Assembly (NCBI GenBank): GCA_025054715.1
Contig: JANWYH010000005.1
Coordinates: 96,335 to 160,334, forward strand
DNA length: 64,000 nt
Source: Pyrinomonadaceae bacterium
Lineage (GTDB): Bacteria > Acidobacteriota > Blastocatellia > Pyrinomonadales > Pyrinomonadaceae
Direction: 5' to 3'
Positions 22,773-32,735 of the stretch are shown here, piece by piece. Under the pieces are notes generated by a model that ran no database searches, was not told the DNA's origin, and saw only the letters and a program-made list of their open reading frames with translations. Made by a program: the position numbers and the translations under genes. Within the stretch, counting starts at the first letter, position 1; each line of letters begins with the position of its first letter.

Positions 22773-25685
22773 ATGTTCTGCAAGCTAAGAAAAATCTTTC
22801 CGATAGTGCTCGTTATAGTTCTCTTCGGAAAGATTTTCGGACAAAACGGAGGGACCGTAAGCGGGACGGTAACTGACAATGCTGGAGCCGTGATTGTTGG
22901 AGGTATCGTAAAAGCATTAGACCTTGCAACAAATCGCGAGATAACTGCAGTAACAGATGGCACAGGCAGGTATCAGCTTAAAGGGTTAAGGCCTGGAACT
23001 TATAGAATATCTGCGACAGCTCAAGGTTTTGCCACTTTGTCAAGAAACGTTCTAGTAACTGAAGGATCATCGATAACTGAAGATTTCTCGTTAAGTCCAG
23101 GAGCGATACAAGATGTTGTCACAGTAACTGCCGCAAGAGGAAACATACGAGTTGCTTCAGAGGTTCCTCAGACGGTCTCAGTAACTACGGCTGAAGACAT
23201 TGAGCGTCGGGTTCCACGCTCTTCTTTTGAAGCCATAGAGAGGACTCCAAACATAATTGTCCGCGAAACCAACCCATCCAGAGAAAGACCTCGTCTTAGA
23301 GGACTAGATTCTAGTCGTGTTTTGATAGTAATTGACGGTGAGCGTCTTAATAACGTTCGCACTGACCTTCAAACAGGTCTGTCACCTTCTATCATTGACA
23401 TAACGCAACTCGAAGTAGCTGAAGTAGTTTCAGGCGCCGGTTCTTCTATTTATGGCTCAGACAGTTTAGCTGGAACAATCAACTTCGTAACTAAAAGACC
23501 ACAGCTCTCTGATAAGGGATTAATGCTTAGCCTTAGATTCGACGGTAACTACAGCACGAATGGCAAGGTTCGACGTGGAAATGGAGTAATAAACCTATCG
23601 AATGAAAAGGTGGCTTTGCGACTTTCAGGTTCTCTATTTAGGCTCAAAAATTACACCATCGGTAATCGCGCAATTACCTTAGAAGAAGTCATAAACTTCG
23701 GGAACTTCTTCAAAAGTGTTCCGGCTGGACGTCGTCCAGATGGAACAGTCACTTTTAACGGTCCTGGCAGCTATGCCATCTTCAGCGTTCCTGCGGGTGG
23801 AGAAGTTCTATTCGGAGCCGGTCACGGATACAACGCACAAATGGACTTTTGGGTTTTCCCAAATGAGCAAAATAGTTTTCGGTTAAGATACATCAGAAGC
23901 GACCACTCAAACCTGCAAGATGCATTTTCAGGACCCCCATATGAAAGCCAGCAAAGATTTAATCCATTTCGTAACTACGACAAGATAAGCTTGAGATATG
24001 AGGGCGTTGATTTCTCAAGATTCTTGACAAGGGTTGCCGCTAATTTCTACCATCAGAAACTTAGCTTTCCGCAAGGTCAATACGACTATACTAATCAGGC
24101 TGTAAGTACTGCTTTCCCAAATGGAAGCTGGAGCGGAACCAATTTTACAGGCAATCCATCGGTTTTCACGCTTAGTACTTTTACGAACAACAAAAACACA
24201 ATTACTACTTTGAATTTCGATGGTCAAGCTAACATACAGCCCTTTAGCGGTCTACTAATAACGATAGGTGCTCAGAGACTGAAAGACAGCTCAAGAGATG
24301 AATTCCTAAATCATGGATTTTTCTTCTTTGACGTTAATCAACCAAACTATACTCCTAATCCTGTAACCTTTAGCTTCAGAGGGCAAAACTTTACAGCCGC
24401 TGGGCTTCAATCAGGAGCAAGTTCACCTAACACAAACTATGAAGACCGAGCATTCTTCTTGCAAGCTGAGCTTGATAGATTCAGATGGATCAGAATATCG
24501 TCCGGATTTAGGATTGATAATTGGCGAACGAAAGCCATGCCTTCAGATACTTTTCCTTTAAGATTTGAATTCGGAGTCCTAAATGCTGCCTATCCGTCAC
24601 TTCAAGCAAATCCTGGGCCACTAGCCTCTCAAGTAGCTGCAATTCCTCAACTTCTTAATCTCGCTGGAAGAACAGGCGAAGCAAGAACAAGCAAAACTTC
24701 ATACACAGGAAACATAGGCTTAGTTTTCAGGCTACCATTCGGAATCAATCCTTACTTCCGATATGGCAATAGCTATCGAGAACCTTCCATAACCGAACGC
24801 TACATAATCCGAAACTTTCCAGCTTTCCCCGGACTTGTTGCAATCGTTGTCGGGAACCCAAACCTTGAACCTGAAAGAGGAAGGAATTTTGATGTTGGAC
24901 TAAAGGCACGTGGCGGATTCTACAATGCTAGTTTCGGCTACTTCTATAATGACTTGAGAAACCTAATAATTTTCCAAATACCACCATTCGGCAACATTTG
25001 TGTAGCTCCAAATCCTTCGATAGGACTGCTGCCGCTTTCGGCTATCTTTGCACCAAGCGCACCTCCTTGCGCCGTAGGACAATCTGCCATTAGCTTCAAC
25101 GGTAGAATAAATCAGGCTCGCAACGTAATAAAGGGTTTTGAAGGAACCGGTGAAGTATCAATACCAATTGGAGATCTAGGCAGTATCAATCCATTTGTCA
25201 GCTTCGGAACTCTACACGGCACAAACAAATCACCAACAGAACTGGATATCTTCAGACTCCAGTATCTGCAAAACCTTCAAAACAAGCCGATAGAAATAGG
25301 CGGTTCCGCAACTGACTTTCCGCTGGCAAATATCACGCCTTATCGAGTGATGGGAGGGGCACAATTCTTTGACAAATCCGGTTCTCTCTTTATCGAATAT
25401 GCCTTTCGCCATCAAGGAAAAGTTAGAAGAGTTCCTCCAGGGTTTTTGACCGGAACAACTCTTGTCAACTATGGAACCTATGCAAGCCTTAACTCGTTTA
25501 CACGCCACGACATAAGAGGCGGCTATACGTGGCGAACCGATAAGGGTCGCATCTCGCTTAACCTCGGAATTACTAACATAGCTGACAGACTTTATTGGGA
25601 GCACTTTCAAACAGCTCCTGCTCCAGGCAGAAGCTTTGTCTTCGGCGTAACAACTGAAATCTTCAACGTCTTCAATTTGAGATAA
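22773..25685 (+). CDS. TonB-dependent outer membrane receptor
   Basis: A 970-residue outer membrane protein. A signal peptide (IVLVIVLFGKIFGQ) is followed by a carboxypeptidase-regulatory-like beta domain (VSGTVTDNAGAVIVGGIVKA to about residue 110), a plug domain (PRLRGLDSSRVLIVIDGERL, then GAGSSIYGSDSLAGTINF) and a 22-strand-type barrel to the C-terminus. It would take up a substrate with energy from TonB; the substrate is unknown. AAGGAG is 7 bases before the ATG. The gene is divergent from the tricarboxylate-type operon and shares its control region, which suggests, but does not show, that the receptor imports that operon's substrate, for example a metal-carboxylate complex. Confidence 0.9.
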   Translation: MFCKLRKIFPIVLVIVLFGKIFGQNGGTVSGTVTDNAGAVIVGGIVKALDLATNREITAVTDGTGRYQLKGLRPGTYRISATAQGFATLSRNVLVTEGSSITEDFSLSPGAIQDVVTVTAARGNIRVASEVPQTVSVTTAEDIERRVPRSSFEAIERTPNIIVRETNPSRERPRLRGLDSSRVLIVIDGERLNNVRTDLQTGLSPSIIDITQLEVAEVVSGAGSSIYGSDSLAGTINFVTKRPQLSDKGLMLSLRFDGNYSTNGKVRRGNGVINLSNEKVALRLSGSLFRLKNYTIGNRAITLEEVINFGNFFKSVPAGRRPDGTVTFNGPGSYAIFSVPAGGEVLFGAGHGYNAQMDFWVFPNEQNSFRLRYIRSDHSNLQDAFSGPPYESQQRFNPFRNYDKISLRYEGVDFSRFLTRVAANFYHQKLSFPQGQYDYTNQAVSTAFPNGSWSGTNFTGNPSVFTLSTFTNNKNTITTLNFDGQANIQPFSGLLITIGAQRLKDSSRDEFLNHGFFFFDVNQPNYTPNPVTFSFRGQNFTAAGLQSGASSPNTNYEDRAFFLQAELDRFRWIRISSGFRIDNWRTKAMPSDTFPLRFEFGVLNAAYPSLQANPGPLASQVAAIPQLLNLAGRTGEARTSKTSYTGNIGLVFRLPFGINPYFRYGNSYREPSITERYIIRNFPAFPGLVAIVVGNPNLEPERGRNFDVGLKARGGFYNASFGYFYNDLRNLIIFQIPPFGNICVAPNPSIGLLPLSAIFAPSAPPCAVGQSAISFNGRINQARNVIKGFEGTGEVSIPIGDLGSINPFVSFGTLHGTNKSPTELDIFRLQYLQNLQNKPIEIGGSATDFPLANITPYRVMGGAQFFDKSGSLFIEYAFRHQGKVRRVPPGFLTGTTLVNYGTYASLNSFTRHDIRGGYTWRTDKGRISLNLGITNIADRLYWEHFQTAPAPGRSFVFGVTTEIFNVFNLR

Positions 25686-25694
25686 CTAAAGAAG

Positions 25695-25730
25695 AAGGCT
25701 CTTCACTTTACGAAGAGCCTTTTTAGTTTT
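25695..25730 (+). terminator. Rho-independent terminator after the receptor gene
   Basis: AAGGCTCTTC at 25695-25704 pairs perfectly with GAAGAGCCTT at 25712-25721 around a 7-base loop and is followed by a T-rich run. The start codon of the next gene (25732) comes directly after the T-run. Confidence 0.88.
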
Positions 25731-25731
25731 T

Positions 25732-27156
25732 ATGAAAAGACGAGAATTCTTAGGTCTAGCCACCGCGTTCTTTCTTCAGCCAACTTCTGCGCTTATCTCG
25801 AGAACAAAAAAAGTTGTTGTCTTAGGTGCAGGGTTATCAGGTCTCGCCTGCGCCTACGAACTAGCAACACGAGGGTTTGAGGTAAAAGTCATCGAAGCGC
25901 GTTCACGACCTGGCGGCAGAGTTTTTACCTTACGCCACCCTTTCCTTGAAAACCAATATGTCGAACTTGGAGGAGAACTCATAGGTAATGGCTACAAACG
26001 ACTATTAAATTATGCCCGAAGATTCAATGTGTCTTTTGCCGAAACGAGTTCTCAAATTCAAACAGGCGGAAGCATAGCAAAACTACAAGACGGAATACCG
26101 ACCTCAGCTATTTTGAAAGGAAAACTTTATCCCGCTGGCTCAAAATTGATCGAAAATCCTTATCGCCTTCCCTCAACAGAAGCTGCGGAGCTTCCGCCTT
26201 CCATTCTTTCTAAACACATAGCCTCAATTCTCAAACAGCAAAATGCTTATTCAGACTACGATAATCTTTCACTAGCAGACACACTAAGAAGTCGTGGCGT
26301 CTCTGAACAGATGATAAAATTAATCGACATATCTCTTAATTACAATTCGATAGAAACAGTCTCAACGGCCTGCGTCTTATGGGATACTTTGCGCAGACTC
26401 AACGCAGGAAACATTCCAATCAAAATAATTGGTGGAAACGATACCTTGATAGACGCGTTTCACAAAAACTTACTCAAACTAGGTGTAGAATTCGCTTTTA
26501 ATGCTGAAGTCAAGAAAATCTCACAAAATACAAATTACGCTTCCGTAAGCTTTCAAGATGGCAGAATAAATCAGATACAAGCTGACCGAATAATCTGCAC
26601 CATTCCCTTCTCCGTTTTAAGAGAAATTGAATTTGAGCCACCTTTACCTGAAGTTAAGATAGAAGCAATCAAAAATCTTGAATACACGCAAATAACCAAA
26701 GTGTTTTTCCAAGCTGAACGGCACGAATGGGATAAAAGAAACTTAGGTTCTTCGATCTGGACAGACACACCTTGTGAAAGAATTTTTGATGCTGCTGGCA
26801 AAAATGGCGATAAATTCGGCATTTTCACTGTTTGGACCGAAGGTAGCGGAGCGTCAAGACTCGAAAAAATGAGCGACCCAGATAGAATAAAATGGACTAA
26901 AAAAAATTTCATCATCGCACTACCATTCATGAAGAACAAAATTCATAGGGAAGCAACCAAATCTTGGACTCTTGATAAATACGCGCGTGGAGCTTATGCT
27001 CATTTTACCGTTGGAAAATTCAATAGACTACACCCAGTTACGAAAATACCAATCGGAAGAATCCACTTCGCTGGTGAACATACTGCAGAAAGATACCCAG
27101 GGATGGAAGGTGCTCTCGAATCGGCGGAAAGAGTAATAAACGAAATTTTAGATTAA
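25732..27156 (+). CDS. FAD-dependent amine oxidase, probably Tat-exported
   Basis: This 474-residue flavoprotein begins with a twin-arginine-type signal (KRREFLGLATAFFLQ). The FAD-binding GxGxxG motif GAGLSGLACAYELA is near residue 33, followed by the GGRVFTLRHPF segment. The end carries HFAGEHTAERYPGMEGALES, the second flavin-contact motif of the monoamine oxidase/L-amino acid oxidase family. Substrate is unknown. The ATG sits immediately behind the receptor terminator and lacks a Shine-Dalgarno site, so expression may depend on read-through or on a promoter hidden inside the hairpin region. No partner gene is evident; the next gene is convergent. Confidence 0.88.
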   Translation: MKRREFLGLATAFFLQPTSALISRTKKVVVLGAGLSGLACAYELATRGFEVKVIEARSRPGGRVFTLRHPFLENQYVELGGELIGNGYKRLLNYARRFNVSFAETSSQIQTGGSIAKLQDGIPTSAILKGKLYPAGSKLIENPYRLPSTEAAELPPSILSKHIASILKQQNAYSDYDNLSLADTLRSRGVSEQMIKLIDISLNYNSIETVSTACVLWDTLRRLNAGNIPIKIIGGNDTLIDAFHKNLLKLGVEFAFNAEVKKISQNTNYASVSFQDGRINQIQADRIICTIPFSVLREIEFEPPLPEVKIEAIKNLEYTQITKVFFQAERHEWDKRNLGSSIWTDTPCERIFDAAGKNGDKFGIFTVWTEGSGASRLEKMSDPDRIKWTKKNFIIALPFMKNKIHREATKSWTLDKYARGAYAHFTVGKFNRLHPVTKIPIGRIHFAGEHTAERYPGMEGALESAERVINEILD

Positions 27157-27285
27157 TCCGCGCTTTAGAAGCAGCACGCCTCTCGATTAAGACTTCCCCA
27201 CAATCAGCTATCTTAAATAGCCAAACCTTTATATTTTTATCGTCCGAACGAGCTTGAGGACTACTTGCTTGAATTTAAGTCAAAG

Positions 27286-29157
27286 CTACTTCCTTTTCAT
27301 GTATCTATCAAGAAAATCTACAACTAGCGGATAGAGCTCTAATCTATTTTTGAGCTTTGATATTCCATGACCCTCATCTTCATAGAGCTTATATTCTACG
27401 ATAGCGCCACGACTTCTCAGAGCTTCGACGATTTGCTCTGCTTCCGTGTATGGAACGCGCGGATCATTCTTGCCGTGAATCACGAAAAGCGGAGTTTTTA
27501 TTCTATCAACTTTGTTGATTGGAGAAATCGATCTTAGAAATTCCAGGTCTCTATCCAGAAATCCATACTCTACCTCTCTTTGACGCCTCCTATAACCACT
27601 CGTGTTTTTCAAGAAAGTCTCAAAGTTAACGATTCCTACCGTGTTAACTGCAGCCGCCCAAAGTTCAGGATAAAGTGTAATGGCTGCCATTGTCATGTAG
27701 CCGCCGTAGCTTCCACCCATTACGGCAATTCTTTTTTCATCGGCATTGCCATAGGATTTCAACCACTCTACAGCATAGGCAAGGTCTTTAACTGCATCTT
27801 CTCGCTTATAAATGTTGTCAAGATGAGCATAGGATTTCCCGTAGCCGGTCGAACCGCGAACATTCGGAGCAAAAACTGCATATCCCCTTGAAAGAAAATA
27901 CTGATAAAGTGAATTGAACACTGGTCTTTCCTGTGCTTCAGGACCGCCATGAACGCTTAGTATAACGGGAATCTTTCCGCTCGAGTTTTTTGGTCTATAA
28001 TACCACGCAGGGATTTCTCTACCGTCAAAAGTTTTGTACTTGACAAGTTCTGGTTCTATGAAACTTGCTCGATCTATGCCTGCACGATCGCTATTCGTAA
28101 CTTGTTTAAGAGACTCTTTTTCAATATCGTATAGCCAAATGTCCGAATTATATGTAGAAGCATTGAAGGTGAAAACCAGGAGCTTCCCATCTTTAGAAAA
28201 ATTCAATCCTCCAACTAACCCTTTTGTGGGCAATTTGATGACCTTTTGTTTGTTTAGAATTCTAGTTTGTTTTCCGCCTTGAAACTCTCTCAAACGAAGC
28301 TCAGAAAAGCCGTCTTTGTTGATCGTATAGGCGAAATACCTACCATTCTCGGGGAAAACGATGGTTTCTACATCAAAGTTCTCAACAGGTTCTATTACTG
28401 AAATTTTTTCGATATCGTTTAGCTTTATCTGCATTATAGCAGCAAACTCACGGTCTTTATTAGAAGTAAAAACGATAGAATCAGACAAAAAATTAACATC
28501 ACCAAATAGCGAAGCTTCCTTGTGTGGAGTTAGCAGAGTTTCTTTTTTTGTTTCGAGGTCATAAAGATAAAGGTTATTATCGAGACTGAACTCAACACCT
28601 GCACGAGAAACTACAAGAAAACGTCCATCATCTGAGATAGCCGCAAAGGAGTTGCTACCGTCTTGCTGATATATCAAATCCTCTTTGCCAGTCGTAAGTT
28701 CCATTGAGTAAATATCGAAAAAATTACGATTACGCTTATTAGATGCATAATAAATTTTCGTCCCATCCTTTAGCCATCCACCAAAATTGTGACGAATTCC
28801 AGGTGAATTGGTAAGTTGTTTTATTTGCTTACCGTCAACACTAACCCAAAACAATTGCGTATTCTCATCTCCGCCCCTAGCCTTTCCGAAAACCAAGCCA
28901 TCGCCTTTTGGAGAAAAACTCACAAAACTTACGTTGTCTTCATAGAAGGTAAGCTGTTGTACCTCACCCGTTGATAAATCTTTTATCCAGACTTGCGATG
29001 TCCCAGAAGCGTTGCTAAGATAAGCAAGCTTTCTTCCGTCAGGAGAAAGGCTCGGTGAGCTTGCCGAACGAATCGAGAGATACTGTTGAATTGTATATTG
29101 TCCAACTGCCGCACTAAACGAAAAGACAAGTAAAAACAATGCAGTTATACCTTTCAT
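27286..29157 (-). CDS. S9 family prolyl oligopeptidase-type peptidase, secreted
   Basis: A 623-residue exported serine peptidase with signal peptide (ALFLLVFSFSAAVGQ). Residues about 30-370 form a TolB/WD40-like beta-propeller starting with SPSLSPDGRKLAYLSN. The alpha/beta hydrolase domain follows, with nucleophile GGSYGGYMT near residue 480, acid HGKNDPRVPY and base DEGHGI. This layout fits acylaminoacyl- or dipeptidyl-peptidases that trim short peptides in the periplasm. It follows uvrA by 30 bases on the same strand, although the functions are unrelated. Confidence 0.92.
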   Translation of the reverse strand: MKGITALFLLVFSFSAAVGQYTIQQYLSIRSASSPSLSPDGRKLAYLSNASGTSQVWIKDLSTGEVQQLTFYEDNVSFVSFSPKGDGLVFGKARGGDENTQLFWVSVDGKQIKQLTNSPGIRHNFGGWLKDGTKIYYASNKRNRNFFDIYSMELTTGKEDLIYQQDGSNSFAAISDDGRFLVVSRAGVEFSLDNNLYLYDLETKKETLLTPHKEASLFGDVNFLSDSIVFTSNKDREFAAIMQIKLNDIEKISVIEPVENFDVETIVFPENGRYFAYTINKDGFSELRLREFQGGKQTRILNKQKVIKLPTKGLVGGLNFSKDGKLLVFTFNASTYNSDIWLYDIEKESLKQVTNSDRAGIDRASFIEPELVKYKTFDGREIPAWYYRPKNSSGKIPVILSVHGGPEAQERPVFNSLYQYFLSRGYAVFAPNVRGSTGYGKSYAHLDNIYKREDAVKDLAYAVEWLKSYGNADEKRIAVMGGSYGGYMTMAAITLYPELWAAAVNTVGIVNFETFLKNTSGYRRRQREVEYGFLDRDLEFLRSISPINKVDRIKTPLFVIHGKNDPRVPYTEAEQIVEALRSRGAIVEYKLYEDEGHGISKLKNRLELYPLVVDFLDRYMKRK

Positions 29158-29187
29158 AACACTTTTCAGAATATATTTTTTACTTTT

Positions 29188-32088
29188 CTAAAGCAAATTT
29201 TGCCCGTTCTTATCGAAAAGAGCCTTAAGAGCTTGTCCTGTATAAGACCTCTTAATTCTTGTAATCCTTTCAGGTGTGCCTTTTGCGACGATTCGACCAC
29301 CATCATCACCTCCTTCAGGTCCTAAATCAATAACGTAATCAGCCGATTTAATAACATCAAGGTTATGCTCAATAACTATCACGGTATTACCTGAGTCAAC
29401 GATTCTCTGAAGAACGTCAAGAAGCTTGTGAATGTCTGCAAAATGAAGTCCAGTTGTCGGCTCATCAAGAATGTAAATCGTCTTACCAGTAGCACGCTTT
29501 GATAACTCCTTCGCCAGTTTTATTCGCTGTGCTTCTCCGCCTGAAAGAGTTGTCGAAGGTTGACCAAGTTTTATGTAACCTAGACCAACATCAATTAACG
29601 TTTGAAGCTTCTGGCGTATCTGCGGTATGTTTTCTAAAAGCCTAAATGCCTCTTCAGCTGTAGTGTCAAGCATATCTGCGATAGAAAGACCTTTATAACG
29701 AACCGCAAGAGTCTCCTGATTGTAACGTTTTCCTCGACAAACGTCGCAGGTAACATACACATCTGGCAGAAAACTCATCTCTATACGCTTTACGCCTTCA
29801 CCTTCGCAAGCCTCACATCGTCCTCCCTTAACATTAAAAGAGAATCTTCCTGCCTTGTAGCCTCTCTCACGAGCTTGGGGAAGCATCGCATATAGATTCC
29901 TTATTAAGGTAAAAAGTCCCGTATATGTCGCTGGATTTGAACGAGGCGTTCTTCCGATAGGAGATTGATCAATCTGAATAACCTTATCAACAAACTCCAG
30001 TCCTTCTATGGACTCATGCTCGAGAGGTTCAATTGCTGAACCATAAATTTTACGTGCCAAAGCAGCATACAAAATACCGTGCACAAGCGTTGATTTTCCG
30101 CTGCCAGAAACGCCGGTAACCACAATAAAATTTCCGAGAGGGAACTCAACGTCAATGTTTTTAAGATTGCGTGCTCTTGCTCCTCTGATCTTTAGAAATT
30201 TCCCATTAGGCTTGCGGCGAGATTTCGGAATTTCAATCTTGAGTTTCCCTGAAAGATATTGACCAGTAAGCGAAGAATCTTGGCTTTTTATTTCTTGGGG
30301 AGTGCCCTTCGCCACTATGTAGCCCCCGTGATTACCAGCTCCAGGTCCTAAATCAACTACAAAATCTGCCTGTTCAATGGTCTCTTCATCGTGTTCAACG
30401 ACGATTACGGTGTTGCCCAAGTCCCGCAGCTTCCGCAATGTTTCAAGCAGCTTGTTGTTATCTCTAGGATGAAGTCCGATAGAAGGCTCGTCAAGAACGT
30501 AAAGAACCCCGCGAAGCTGCGAACCTATTTGCGCCGCAAGTCTGATCCTTTGACCTTCTCCGCCACTTAAAGTTGCTGACGGTCTGTCTAAGGTCAAATA
30601 TCCTAAGCCAACATTTTTTAAAAAACTGAGCCGCTCCCTTATTTCTTTTAATACAGTTCCGGCTATTTTTTCTTCCCTTTCCGTAAGCTTCAGCTTGTCA
30701 AAAATCTCACAAGCTTCGTTTATGGTCAAGCTTGTAAAATCAGCAATCCCCATTCCGGCCACTTTCACAGCAAGCGACTCAGGTCGAAGACGCTTGCCAT
30801 TACAGGCATCGCATTTGACGGGCAATATCAAAGTTTCAAGCGCCAGCTTTATCTTTTCAGAAGGAGGATTTTCAAGTCTATCTTCAAGAACCTGAATAGC
30901 TCCCTTCCAATCGGATTCATACTTGTAACTACCAAAGCTAAAAGTAAAGCGACCGTCTTCCCCGTAGAAAAATGCTTTTTGTATTTGCTCTGGAAGACAC
31001 GCAAAAGGTGTTTCAAGATACTCTCTTACCCTTCTTTCAAACTCAATGCTTTCTTCCTTACTTCTTGGCGAAGTGTCACACCTTCCTTCGCTTCTTTCAA
31101 CATACTTTTCAATGATTGCAATCAAAGCCGACTTTAGGTATCTTGCTGCTGCCTTATCAATATCCGCTAAAAAGCTAATCTCTTTAGCTGGCTTAGTTAC
31201 ATCTTCTATTATCTTCGACGGTTCTATTTTCATTATAACGCCAAGACCTTCACACTTTTGGCAAGCTCCATATCGAGAATTAAAAGAAAAGGAACGTGGC
31301 TCAAAATCAGGTAAATTCACGCCACAACTGATACAAGCCATCTTTTCAGAAAAAAGCTTCTCTTCACCATCCACCACCGAAACTAAAACTGCTCCGTCTG
31401 TCAATCTTAGAGCTGTTCGGACTGAATCTTCAAGCCTTTCCTTGACATCGTTTTTTATCAATAAACGATCCACGATTACCTCAATCGTGTGATTTTTTCT
31501 CTTGTCAAGCCTAATTTCTTCATCCAGCTGCCTAATTTCTCCATCAATTCTAGCCCTTAAGAAGCCCTGTTTGTGTAGCTTTTCTAGCTCTTTTCTAAAC
31601 TCTCCTTTTCGCCCCCTAACAATAGGAGCAAGAATCATCACTCGTTCCCCTTCTGGAAGTTGCAAAATTCTGTTAACTATCTGGCTTTGTGATTGCTTAG
31701 TTATCTTTTCCCCACAGATATGACAATGAGGCTGTCCTATAGAAGAAAAAAGCAAACGTAAATAGTCATAAATTTCTGTTACCGTTCCAACGGTTGATCG
31801 AGGAGACTTTGAAATGGTTTTTTGCTCGATTGAAATGGCTGGCGAAAGACCCTCAATAGAATCCACATCAGGTTTTTCTAATTGATCAAGAAATTGCCTT
31901 GCGTATGCTGATAAAGACTCGACATAACGACGCTGCCCTTCAGCGTAAATAGTATCAAACGCCAAAGAGGATTTACCTGAGCCGCTTAAACCTGTTATCA
32001 CGGTCAATTTGTTTCGCGGTATCTCAAGGCTTATATTCTTGAGGTTATGCTGGCGTGCTCCGCGAATAATTATCTCATTTATTGCCAT
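29188..32088 (-). CDS. uvrA: UvrABC excision nuclease subunit A
   Basis: A 966-residue DNA damage-recognition ATPase. It has two ABC-type ATPase halves: Walker [15 protein letters not shown] near residue 34 and [13 protein letters not shown] in the second half. Signature motifs are [14 protein letters not shown] and [15 protein letters not shown]. Zinc-finger cysteine pairs are at [18 protein letters not shown] and CDVCRG. It starts [18 protein letters not shown], typical for UvrA, and is of normal length. It loads UvrB at lesions in nucleotide excision repair. uvrB and uvrC are not in the window. Confidence 0.98.
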   Translation of the reverse strand: MAINEIIIRGARQHNLKNISLEIPRNKLTVITGLSGSGKSSLAFDTIYAEGQRRYVESLSAYARQFLDQLEKPDVDSIEGLSPAISIEQKTISKSPRSTVGTVTEIYDYLRLLFSSIGQPHCHICGEKITKQSQSQIVNRILQLPEGERVMILAPIVRGRKGEFRKELEKLHKQGFLRARIDGEIRQLDEEIRLDKRKNHTIEVIVDRLLIKNDVKERLEDSVRTALRLTDGAVLVSVVDGEEKLFSEKMACISCGVNLPDFEPRSFSFNSRYGACQKCEGLGVIMKIEPSKIIEDVTKPAKEISFLADIDKAAARYLKSALIAIIEKYVERSEGRCDTSPRSKEESIEFERRVREYLETPFACLPEQIQKAFFYGEDGRFTFSFGSYKYESDWKGAIQVLEDRLENPPSEKIKLALETLILPVKCDACNGKRLRPESLAVKVAGMGIADFTSLTINEACEIFDKLKLTEREEKIAGTVLKEIRERLSFLKNVGLGYLTLDRPSATLSGGEGQRIRLAAQIGSQLRGVLYVLDEPSIGLHPRDNNKLLETLRKLRDLGNTVIVVEHDEETIEQADFVVDLGPGAGNHGGYIVAKGTPQEIKSQDSSLTGQYLSGKLKIEIPKSRRKPNGKFLKIRGARARNLKNIDVEFPLGNFIVVTGVSGSGKSTLVHGILYAALARKIYGSAIEPLEHESIEGLEFVDKVIQIDQSPIGRTPRSNPATYTGLFTLIRNLYAMLPQARERGYKAGRFSFNVKGGRCEACEGEGVKRIEMSFLPDVYVTCDVCRGKRYNQETLAVRYKGLSIADMLDTTAEEAFRLLENIPQIRQKLQTLIDVGLGYIKLGQPSTTLSGGEAQRIKLAKELSKRATGKTIYILDEPTTGLHFADIHKLLDVLQRIVDSGNTVIVIEHNLDVIKSADYVIDLGPEGGDDGGRIVAKGTPERITRIKRSYTGQALKALFDKNGQNLL

Positions 32089-32193
32089 CTCACATTCAAA
32101 ACTTACGCCACGAGATAAAACTTTATTTTAACAGCTCAAAAATCGCTTTCAAAACAAGGCTAACAAACGTTTTTGTTCAAGAAGTCTTAGAGC

Positions 32194-32199
32194 TATAAT
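32194..32199 (+). promoter_or_regulatory. -10 element of a likely leaderless transcript
   Basis: A perfect TATAAT ends 8 bases before the ATG of the following small gene, placing transcription start at or next to the start codon. No Shine-Dalgarno sequence lies between. The -35 region is weak (TTGTTC at 32173-32178, 15-base spacing). Confidence 0.55.
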
Positions 32200-32207
32200 C
32201 TTTTCTT

Positions 32208-32576
32208 ATGAAACTCCGTATAAAAGGAAACTCTATAAGACTACGTGTCACGCAAAAAGAGCTTGAGCAGATCAAATCAGAAGGAATCTATGAAGAAAAA
32301 ACCGTCTTCCCAAATGGAGCTGTATTCACCTATTCGCTAGTCGTAGATGAAACAAAAGAGCCAACCGCTGAATTTGATGGCAAACAACTAAAAGTTAAAA
32401 TTCCGTCGGACAAAGCTAAAGAATGGTTAAACAACGAGAAGGAAGTAGGTATCTATAGCGACCGTGATGTAGCTTTGAAGATTGTCGTAGAGAAGGATTT
32501 TCGTTGTCTAGTGCCTAGAGGAGAAGATGACTCGGATGCCTTTCCACATCCGAAAGAAGGCATTGAATCTTGTTAA
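32208..32576 (+). CDS. Conserved hypothetical protein (DUF7009-like)
   Basis: A 122-residue soluble protein starting MKLRIKGNSIRLRVTQKELEQI. The charged beta-rich sequence, with DETKEPTAEFDGKQLKVKIPSDKA and a Cys at FRCLVPRGEDDSD, resembles small uncharacterised proteins that I recall as DUF7009. The function is not known. It appears to be monocistronic, with its own -10 element and a leaderless start. Divergent uvrA begins 119 bases away. Confidence 0.55.
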   Translation: MKLRIKGNSIRLRVTQKELEQIKSEGIYEEKTVFPNGAVFTYSLVVDETKEPTAEFDGKQLKVKIPSDKAKEWLNNEKEVGIYSDRDVALKIVVEKDFRCLVPRGEDDSDAFPHPKEGIESC

Positions 32577-32735
32577 ACTACCTCCTTCCTGATAACTTTT
32601 TTGCAAAAAAAACGCAGATACCAATGAACAAAAACGGTAAATTCAAAATGTAAAAAAGCAAAATCACCAGATATGATTTCAAACCATGTTTTCCTTTTGA
32701 TAATCTTCGACTGAAAGCTTGAAAATACTTCATAT

